Assembly: GCA_007127015.1 (NCBI GenBank)
Contig: SLAE01000158.1
Coordinates: 1-10,254, forward strand
Reading direction: 5' to 3'
From: Desulfonatronospira sp.
GTDB taxonomy: Bacteria; Desulfobacterota; Desulfovibrionia; Desulfovibrionales; Desulfonatronovibrionaceae
DNA: 10,254 bases
A program made the position numbers and the translations under genes. Numbering within the stretch: the first letter of the stretch is position 1; each line of letters starts with the position of its first letter. The notes under the pieces are model-generated. The model did not search any database and was not told where the DNA came from. It saw only the letters and a list, made by a program, of their open reading frames with translations. Below, one piece after another: positions 1-4,960 of the stretch.

Positions 1-704
1 TCACCGACAGGGAAAGCTGTGAAAAACATCTGGCCTGCGGCGCCAAAAAAGTACTGGTCAGTGCTCCGGCCAAACAACCGGACAAGACAATTGTCATGGG
101 TGTCAATGATCATGACCTGAGCCCGGATGACAAAATCGTTTCCAGCGCCTCGTGCACCACCAATTGCCTGGCGCCTGTAGCCAAGGTCATTCAGGACAGC
201 TTCGGCATCAAGCACGGGCTGATGACCACCATACATGCTTATACCATGTCCCAGAGAATACTCGACGGTTCACACAAGGACATTCGCAGGGCCAGGGCCG
301 CGGCCATGTCCATGATTCCGACCACCACAGGCGCGGCCAGAATGGTCGGCGTGGTCATCCCAGAATTAAAAGGCAAGGTCGACGGATTTGCCATCCGCAT
401 CCCCACTCCCAACGTGTCTCTGGTCGATTTCAAGGCAGAGGTGGAAAAAAAGACCACCATACAGGAAGTAAACCAGGCCATGCAGGCGGCAGCTGAAGGA
501 CCCATGAAGGACAGCCTGGGGTATACTGAGATCCCTCTGGTCTCTGTGGACTACAATGACAGCATCTACGGCGGCGTGGTCGACGGCCTGCTGACCTCGG
601 TCATGGACGAGACCATGGTTCAGGTTATCGCCTGGTATGATAATGAAGCCGGTTTCTGCCACCAGCTGCTCAGACTGGCAGTCAAGGCGAGTGAAAAACT
701 GTAA
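1..704 (+). CDS. gap: Glyceraldehyde-3-phosphate dehydrogenase, type I (5' partial)
   Basis: Glycolytic/gluconeogenic enzyme that interconverts glyceraldehyde-3-phosphate and 1,3-bisphosphoglycerate with NAD(P) in the cytosol. The reading frame runs in from the left edge (first full codon at 3) and ends at TAA 702-704; about 234 residues are visible, so roughly the first 100 residues with the Rossmann nucleotide-binding half are outside. Visible signatures are SASCTTNC, with the catalytic Cys codon at 153-155; the catalytic His in TTIHAYT (codon 234-236); the HKDIRRARAAA S-loop region; PTTTGAAR; RIPTPNVSLVDF; and WYDNE near the end. The C-terminal stretch NEAGFCHQLLRL departs from the usual NEWGYSNR-type sequence, and AYTMSQ replaces the common AYTNDQ, while the catalytic residues are intact. 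The stop lies 2 bp from the end of the convergent hydrolase gene. Family assignment is secure; cofactor preference cannot be judged because the N-terminal half is missing. Confidence 0.95.
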   Translation, partial: TDRESCEKHLACGAKKVLVSAPAKQPDKTIVMGVNDHDLSPDDKIVSSASCTTNCLAPVAKVIQDSFGIKHGLMTTIHAYTMSQRILDGSHKDIRRARAAAMSMIPTTTGAARMVGVVIPELKGKVDGFAIRIPTPNVSLVDFKAEVEKKTTIQEVNQAMQAAAEGPMKDSLGYTEIPLVSVDYNDSIYGGVVDGLLTSVMDETMVQVIAWYDNEAGFCHQLLRLAVKASEKL

Positions 705-706
705 TT

Positions 707-1552
707 TCAGCCAAGCTCAATCTCCCGGCCCTGTTCCACAGCAAAGCAGTGCAGGGCCGGGAATCTGTTCTTTGCGGTTAGGCGCGCCTCTTCCACCAGC
801 AGATCCATGTCCCGGTCCGTTCGGTACTGATTGTGATGATAAAAGCCCACCCGGCTGATCCCGGCCTCAAAAGCCAGTTCCATGGCCTGCAGATAAGTGG
901 AATGCCCCCATTTCACCTTCTCTGTATATTCTTCGGGCAGGTATTCACTGTCATGGATGAGCAGATCAGCCCCGGCCGCGAACCGGACATAATCCTTAAA
1001 GCTTTTGCCGCCCCTGTGGCGGTGTCCCAGTTCGTTGTCCGTCAGAAAGACCAGGGTCTTGTTCTGCAGACTGATCTTATAACCCAGGCCTCGATCAGGA
1101 TGTGACAGGGGAATGGCTTCCAGATGAAAGCCGCCGATGTCGAATCTGGATTGTACCTCCCTGTATTCAATACCGGCCGCCAGTTTTGTCACCCTTACCG
1201 GAAAATGTGGAGGCCTGAAAATATTCTTGAACACAAGCTTGAACGTGTTGCCGTATACTCCTGGATGGCCGTAAAGATTGATTCTGAAGGCTTCACTGAA
1301 CAAAGGCCTGAACAGCGGCAGACCCATGATATGGTCCCAGTGAAAGTGAGTGAACAACAGATCCGTTTCCGGAACTTCTTCCCGGATAAACAGATCGCCC
1401 AGCTTTCTTATGCCTGTGCCTGAATCGATGATCAATCTTTGACCGGATTCGGAATCCCGAACCTCCAGACAGGAAGTCTCTCCTCCGTATTTTATGAATT
1501 CAGGACCGCAGACAGGAGCAGATCCTCTGGTTCCCCAGCAGATTATTCTCAT
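707..1552 (-). CDS. Metallo-beta-lactamase-fold metal-dependent hydrolase
   Basis: Cytosolic binuclear-metal hydrolase of 281 residues with no signal peptide. It starts MRIICWGTRGSAP, the GTRGS-type opening of the PhnP / RNase Z / class III cyclic-nucleotide phosphodiesterase-like branch. Metal-ligand candidates are HFHWDH (His69, His71, Asp73, His74), His151 in LSHPDRG, Asp172 in TDNE, the His200-Asp201 pair, His217 in GHST and His239 in YHHNQ. The set looks complete, so the enzyme is probably active, but the substrate (phosphodiester, cyclic nucleotide or other) cannot be read from sequence. The ATG at 1552-1550 is supported by an AAGGAAG Shine-Dalgarno sequence (complement of 1562-1568) 9 nt upstream. 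It is transcribed toward gap, with the stop codons only 2 bp apart, and appears monocistronic. Fold assignment is strong; specific function is unknown. Confidence 0.88.
   Translation of the reverse strand: MRIICWGTRGSAPVCGPEFIKYGGETSCLEVRDSESGQRLIIDSGTGIRKLGDLFIREEVPETDLLFTHFHWDHIMGLPLFRPLFSEAFRINLYGHPGVYGNTFKLVFKNIFRPPHFPVRVTKLAAGIEYREVQSRFDIGGFHLEAIPLSHPDRGLGYKISLQNKTLVFLTDNELGHRHRGGKSFKDYVRFAAGADLLIHDSEYLPEEYTEKVKWGHSTYLQAMELAFEAGISRVGFYHHNQYRTDRDMDLLVEEARLTAKNRFPALHCFAVEQGREIELG
724..761. other. Perfect 10-bp inverted repeat just past the gap stop
   Basis: The arms CCCGGCCCTG (724-733) and CAGGGCCGGG (752-761) are exactly complementary around an 18-nt loop. The structure starts 20 nt after the gap stop and lies inside the 3' end of the convergent minus-strand gene. 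It is GC-rich and strong, but neither side has a run of T, so it is not a classical intrinsic terminator. It might act as a 3' stabilising hairpin for the gap mRNA, or be a by-product of coding sequence. Confidence 0.4.
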
Positions 1553-1611
1553 ATTCTATCACTTCCTTAGTACTGGCAGCGCTCCTGCACCTGAGTCAGT
1601 TAAGTAATTTC

Positions 1612-1715
1612 TTGCAACCTTTTTGCCACTGAAGGTCCGGACCCGCGCTTACTCTTGAAATTCAATTCACTCTTGAATACGCAGCCGGAAAGTAAGTGAG
1701 TGATACGGATTCAGG
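1612..1715 (+). repeat. Possible relic of the hyd-associated inverted-repeat element (right half)
   Basis: Two short blocks resemble the right half of the element at 3789-4045, in the same order and orientation. Positions 1612-1628 match 3974-3990 at 14 of 17 bases, sharing TTGC and TTTTGCCA. ACGGATTCAGG at 1705-1715 is identical to the element's right terminus at 4035-4045. The spacing between blocks is about 30 bp longer here. CCTGAGTCAGTTAA at 1590-1603 also matches 11 of 14 bases of the left terminus. This could be a heavily decayed copy, or coincidence in AT-rich DNA. Confidence 0.3.
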
Positions 1716-1783
1716 TTCTACATTTTTAATCTAAACCGGGGAAGTACTTAAAACCTGTTTTTTTATTTTTTGATACAATTATC

Positions 1784-1799
1784 TGTTAAAAAAATAACA
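1784..1799. promoter_or_regulatory. Palindrome TGTTA-N6-TAACA upstream of hydB (candidate operator)
   Basis: A perfect 5-bp inverted repeat with a 6-bp centre, about 75 bp upstream of the hydB start. The half-site length and spacing match the TGTGA-N6-TCACA layout bound by CRP/FNR-family dimers, though the half-site differs. The centre is all A and the surroundings are AT-rich, so chance is possible. If real, it is a plausible site for redox or carbon-status control of the hydrogenase operon. Confidence 0.3.
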
Positions 1800-1874
1800 T
1801 GCTTTACAAAAAATAAAATTAGTGCTTAGGAATGAATTGTTTGTCTATCACTCAAATCCAAATTGGAGCGGGTT

Positions 1875-2924
1875 ATGGTAGCTTATATCGTGTATTTGCA
1901 GCAGATTCCCGAGCTGTTGCGTAAGTGGAGCAGCAGCCACGACGTTTACGTGCCCACCCGGGTGGAAGATCATTTTTATGAATTCAGGCCCTGGCAGGAA
2001 AAAATGCACATCGCCTGGGATTATGATCTGGCCTATTCTCCCCTCAAGGTTTTCTTCATGCCTCCCAGAGAAGATCTCATTCACTTTGATCTGCATAATT
2101 ATACAGCTTCTCCGGTAATAAAAAAAACCAGGCAACTCCTTTTTGGAGTACATCCCTACGATATAAAGGCCATAAACCAGCTTGATCAGCTTATGGGCAT
2201 GGACGGCATCGACGTCAATTATCAAAATCTGCGGGATAACACTGTCATCTTCGGCCTGGAGCCTGCCAGGCTGGCTGAAACGGCTTTCTGGGCAGGGGTT
2301 GACGCGGCCAGGGTGGATTTCGGCTTTGATCTGTTCTGGACCAGGATAAGTCCCGGAGCTTTTCTGGTAAGAGTAGGTTCCGCGCAGGGCGAAGAGATGC
2401 TGAAGATGGGATCATCCATGACCAGCGCCACAGCAGCGGAAAAAGAAGCAGCCAGAAGAATTCATCTGCGCACAGCAGCCAGAGCGGACAAACAGAGTTT
2501 TGGATTCACCTGGACCCAGGTGCCCGAATTCATGAATAAATTTTACAGCCGAAAACTCTACTGGCGGGAAAAGGCCAAGACCTGTCTTTCCTGCGGTTCC
2601 TGCAATCTTGTCTGCCCGACATGCTACTGCTTTGACATTCAGGATGAGACAGACGATCACCTTAAAACCGGCAAGCGCTATCGGCAATGGGACGGCTGCA
2701 TGCTCGAGGGCTTTGCCAGAATCGCCGGCGGACTGAATTTCCGCCCGAATGCCTGGGAGCGTTACCGGCACAGGTATATGCGCAAGGGCAAATATATTTA
2801 TGACAGAATCGGTGAGCTTGGGTGTGTGGGCTGCGGTCGCTGCGTTAAAGCCTGTACAGCTAAAATAGCCAACCCCAGGGAAGTTTTCAGAGAGATCCGG
2901 GAGGCAATCAAGAATGAAGTCTGA
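1875..2924 (+). CDS. hydB: [NiFe] hydrogenase Fe-S subunit beta (HydB/AsrA-like)
   Basis: Electron-transfer subunit linking the hydrogenase dimer to the flavin subunit of a soluble group 3b-like (sulfhydrogenase-type) complex; 349 residues. The C-terminal third has two ferredoxin-like clusters: CLSCGSCNLVCP (Cys237, 240, 243, 247) and CVGCGRCVKAC (Cys317, 320, 323, 327), with extra cysteines at 250, 252 and 275. The N-terminal domain keeps family features such as FGVHPYDIKAI (residues 90-100) and GFDLFWTR, but residues 1-236 contain no cysteine; relatives as I recall them have Cys in a GVxxCD motif (here Tyr95) and in a nearby CFC-type motif (here AFW, 137-139). The frame is open to TTG 1863, but the GGAG at 1865-1868 lies 6 nt before ATG 1875, so I choose ATG. 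Its 3' end overlaps hydG by 11 bp, implying translational coupling. Anaerobic sulfite reductase subunit A is the alternative relative, disfavoured by the neighbouring hydDA. Confidence 0.87.
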   Translation: MVAYIVYLQQIPELLRKWSSSHDVYVPTRVEDHFYEFRPWQEKMHIAWDYDLAYSPLKVFFMPPREDLIHFDLHNYTASPVIKKTRQLLFGVHPYDIKAINQLDQLMGMDGIDVNYQNLRDNTVIFGLEPARLAETAFWAGVDAARVDFGFDLFWTRISPGAFLVRVGSAQGEEMLKMGSSMTSATAAEKEAARRIHLRTAARADKQSFGFTWTQVPEFMNKFYSRKLYWREKAKTCLSCGSCNLVCPTCYCFDIQDETDDHLKTGKRYRQWDGCMLEGFARIAGGLNFRPNAWERYRHRYMRKGKYIYDRIGELGCVGCGRCVKACTAKIANPREVFREIREAIKNEV

Positions 2925-3744
2925 TTTTTCACCTTATGTTCCCAGACCTGCTACACTGGTAGCCAAAAACACCTTGTCCGAATATGTGACCCTGTTCGAG
3001 TTTGCCCAGGACAGCGGTAAAACCCTGGCCCACAGACCGGGGCAGTTCATTCAGGTCTCTGTCTACGGAGTTGGAGAGGCTCCATTTTCAGTCAGTTCAC
3101 CTCCCCAGAGCGATCACCACCACTTCGAACTGGCTGTGCGCAGGACCGGCTCAGTCACCAATGCCCTGCACAATCTGCAGACAGGCTCTAAAGTCGGCAT
3201 CAGAGGACCTTACGGGTCGTATTTTCCCATGCAGAAATTCGTAGGCCAGGATTTGCTGTTTGTAGCCGGAGGCCTTGGATATATTCCCATCCGCAGCGTG
3301 CTTTACTATATGCTCAGACACAGGGAAGAGTACGGGGATATCATTCTGCTTGTGGGCACCAGACATCCCGGGGAGAGGATCTTTACCGATCAGCTGGAGG
3401 AAATCAGCAGACGCAGTGATGTCCATGTCCTGGAAACTGTGGATATGCCTGATGAAAACTGGCAGGGCAATGTGGGAGTGATCACCACCTTGTTTCCCAA
3501 AATCAGGATCAATCCTGAAAATACAAATGTAGCTATGATCGGTCCTCCGGTCATGTACAGATTTGTCATTGATGAGTGCGCCAAACTGGGTATTCCCCAG
3601 GAAAGAATTTACGTTTCCCTGGAAAGAAGAATGAAATGCGGTCTTGGAAAATGCGGACACTGTCAGATCAACGGAATCAACTGCTGTACTGACGGGCCTG
3701 TTTTCTGCTATACTAAAATCGCAAATTTGCCTGAGGCCTTTTAA
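2914..3744 (+). CDS. hydG: [NiFe] hydrogenase FAD/NAD(P)-binding subunit gamma
   Basis: Flavin subunit of the ferredoxin-NADP reductase / PyrK superfamily; it should exchange electrons between HydB and NAD(P)(H). It has 276 residues, close to the family length. FAD-binding motifs are RPGQF (41-45) and APFSVSS (56-62), followed by RTGSVTNAL (77-85). The nucleotide-binding half has VAGGLGYIPIRS (117-128) and GPPVMYR (210-216). A C-terminal [2Fe-2S] site is CGLGKCGHC plus the Cys before TDGPVF, giving Cys242, 247, 250 and 258 as ligands, with Cys257 and Cys265 as extras. The loop between Cys250 and Cys258 looks shorter than in archaeal sulfhydrogenase. The start ATG 2914 lies inside hydB and has a GGGAGG Shine-Dalgarno (2899-2904) 9 nt upstream. 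It is followed by an unusual 419-bp gap before hydD. AsrB of sulfite reductase is the closest alternative. Confidence 0.88.
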   Translation: MKSDFSPYVPRPATLVAKNTLSEYVTLFEFAQDSGKTLAHRPGQFIQVSVYGVGEAPFSVSSPPQSDHHHFELAVRRTGSVTNALHNLQTGSKVGIRGPYGSYFPMQKFVGQDLLFVAGGLGYIPIRSVLYYMLRHREEYGDIILLVGTRHPGERIFTDQLEEISRRSDVHVLETVDMPDENWQGNVGVITTLFPKIRINPENTNVAMIGPPVMYRFVIDECAKLGIPQERIYVSLERRMKCGLGKCGHCQINGINCCTDGPVFCYTKIANLPEAF

Positions 3745-3788
3745 GTTCAGTATCAAGGATTATAGATTATTGGATCAGAAAAATTAAA

Positions 3789-4045
3789 CCTGAATCCGTG
3801 AAAACAGGTTCAGGAATTTGTCAAAATGACCGCAAAAACTCACTCCAAGGCAGACTAAATCAAAATTTTGGCCTTGCCTGAGTTAACATACTGCAGGGTT
3901 GCCAAGATTTGATGTAAATTAAATCATATGGTTAAAGAATTTTGATTAAGTCTGCCTAAGTCGCTCAAACAGTTTGCGGCCATTTTGCCAAACCCCTGAA
4001 CCCATTTAAGGATATACGAAAAAAAACTAACTTCACGGATTCAGG
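3789..4045. repeat. Long imperfect palindrome, MITE-like element between hydG and hydD
   Basis: A 257-bp element bounded by a perfect 14-bp terminal inverted repeat, CCTGAATCCGTGAA (3789-3802) and its complement (4032-4045). Four more complementary blocks are nested in order: GGTTCAGG 3807-3814 with 3995-4002; CAAAATG 3822-3828 with 3981-3987; CCGCAAA 3830-3836 with 3973-3979; and a 19-bp block 3849-3867 with 3938-3956 (18 of 19 paired). As RNA it could form one long hairpin with a terminal loop near 3868-3937. There is no coding sequence, so it resembles a non-autonomous miniature transposable element. Flanks are ATTAAA on the left and ATAAAA on the right, too AT-rich to claim as a target duplication. 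A related copy begins at 6384. The rest of the 3745-4163 spacer holds no gene. Confidence 0.75.
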
Positions 4046-4080
4046 ATAAAATGTTAATCAACTAGAAATCTGATCTCATG

Positions 4081-4144
4081 GCTTTGCGTGTCTGCGGGTC
4101 CGGTTGAGATACGAAATCCTGCCTTTTCACAAAGCACTGCTTTG
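4081..4144 (+). promoter_or_regulatory. Mutually exclusive short hairpins in the hydD leader
   Basis: CAAAGC at 4130-4135 is perfectly complementary both to GCTTTG at 4139-4144 (3-nt loop) and to an upstream GCTTTG at 4081-4086. The two pairings exclude each other, an architecture seen in attenuators and translational switches. The downstream hairpin ends 7 nt before the AAGGAG Shine-Dalgarno of hydD (4152-4157). The segments are only 6 bp, there is no U-run, and no ligand-binding fold is recognisable, so this is a weak call. Confidence 0.25.
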
Positions 4145-4163
4145 ATTCAGAAAGGAGAGATAC

Positions 4164-4916
4164 ATGGCGGTAAAACCTAAGGTTGCTTTTTTTGACTTTG
4201 CCGGCTGCGAAGGAGACCAGCTTCAGGTGGCCAACCTTGAGGAAAGGCTTCTTGACCTTCTGGCACATATCGAGGTGGTCAGTTTTCGGGAAATCAAGAC
4301 CGAACACTCGGATGATTATGATATAGCCTTTGTTGAGGGTTCAATCACCAGGCCGGAAGATGAAAAACGGTTAAAAGAAATCCGCGAAAACGCCGGAATC
4401 CTGGTGGCTCTTGGAGCTTGCGCCACCATCGGAGGCATCAACTGCCTGAAGAATTTCATTAATGAATCGGAATACAGGTCCACTGTTTACGGGTCCTCGG
4501 CACGCTGGTATTCCACATACGCTTCAAGGCCTCTTTCAGCTGTGGTTCGGGTAGATATGGACATTCATGGTTGTCCGATCGACAAAAACGAATTCGCCAC
4601 CGCAGTCAAAGAGCTGCTGCTGGGCAAAATCTATGCCCCGCCGGATTATCCGGTGTGCACCGAGTGCAAGATGGCAGGAAATATCTGCCGCTACGAGCAG
4701 GGGCAGCTTTGCCTGGGCATTGTCACCAGGGCCGGATGCAAAGCCTGCTGTGTGACCGAAGGCAGTTTCTGCTGGGGCTGCCGGGGCATGGCTCCCGAAG
4801 CCAATCTGGATGCCGCCGCCAGGATCATGGAAGATCATGGCTTTACCAGGCTCAACGCCCAGGACAGACTCAGGCTTTATTTCGGCTGTACAGACCGGGC
4901 TTTTTATCCCGGATAA
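4164..4916 (+). CDS. hydD: [NiFe] hydrogenase small subunit delta (sulfhydrogenase-type)
   Basis: Small subunit that carries the Fe-S relay from the NiFe site toward HydB; 250 residues, cytosolic, with no Tat signal. It belongs to the NADH:ubiquinone oxidoreductase 20-kDa-like family. Proximal-cluster ligand positions are Cys15, Cys86 (in LGACATIGG) and Cys137 (in HGCP). The fourth, expected as Cys in a CxxCQL motif, is Asp18 (codon GAC 4215-4217, two base changes from a Cys codon). The ferredoxin-like C-terminal part has CTECKMAGNIC (Cys165, 168, 175), Cys183, then AGCKACC (Cys192 and 196, with Cys195 extra) and CWGCRG (Cys203, 206), enough for two further clusters. The start ATG has AAGGAG 6 nt upstream. 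It lies 419 bp after hydG and 44 bp before hydA. Identity as the group 3b delta subunit is well supported; whether Asp18 binds the cluster is an inference. Confidence 0.9.
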   Translation: MAVKPKVAFFDFAGCEGDQLQVANLEERLLDLLAHIEVVSFREIKTEHSDDYDIAFVEGSITRPEDEKRLKEIRENAGILVALGACATIGGINCLKNFINESEYRSTVYGSSARWYSTYASRPLSAVVRVDMDIHGCPIDKNEFATAVKELLLGKIYAPPDYPVCTECKMAGNICRYEQGQLCLGIVTRAGCKACCVTEGSFCWGCRGMAPEANLDAAARIMEDHGFTRLNAQDRLRLYFGCTDRAFYPG

Positions 4917-4960
4917 CCCGCTGCTGCCTTTTTATATGCAACTGCCCGGAGAAACGCATT

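Larger units (their letters stand above)
1553..1874. other. Intergenic region between the divergent hydrolase gene and hydB
   Basis: This 322-bp non-coding spacer must carry the 5' control regions of both the minus-strand hydrolase and the plus-strand hydB. It holds the hydrolase Shine-Dalgarno (1562-1568), a possible repeat relic (1612-1715), a 9-bp direct repeat ACTCTTGAA at 1652-1660 and 1669-1677 (17-bp period), a strongly AT-rich segment at about 1750-1820, and the palindrome at 1784-1799. Possible promoter pieces on the plus strand are TACAAT at 1774-1779 and TTTACA at 1803-1808, but neither has a convincing partner at correct spacing. I see no small gene. Confidence 0.6.

Noticed and set aside
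1573..1589. Sigma54-like -24/-12 element (TGGCAG ... CTGCA with GG-N10-GC spacing) on the plus strand
   Set aside because: Spacing fits, but the conserved CAC of the -24 element is not kept and it lies nearly 290 bp before hydB, overlapping the 5' region of the minus-strand gene. No enhancer site was seen.
1863..1874. In-frame TTG at 1863 as hydB start
   Set aside because: The TTG is itself part of the Shine-Dalgarno sequence TTGGAG, which is correctly placed for ATG 1875.
3783..4051. Target-site duplication flanking the palindromic element
   Set aside because: ATTAAA and ATAAAA match at 5 of 6 but both are simple AT-rich sequence, so chance is likely.
4571..4960. Longer HydA starting at 4571 inside hydD
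   Set aside because: The frame is open by chance. The translated upstream part resembles nothing in hydrogenases, and ATG 4961 has a good Shine-Dalgarno sequence.
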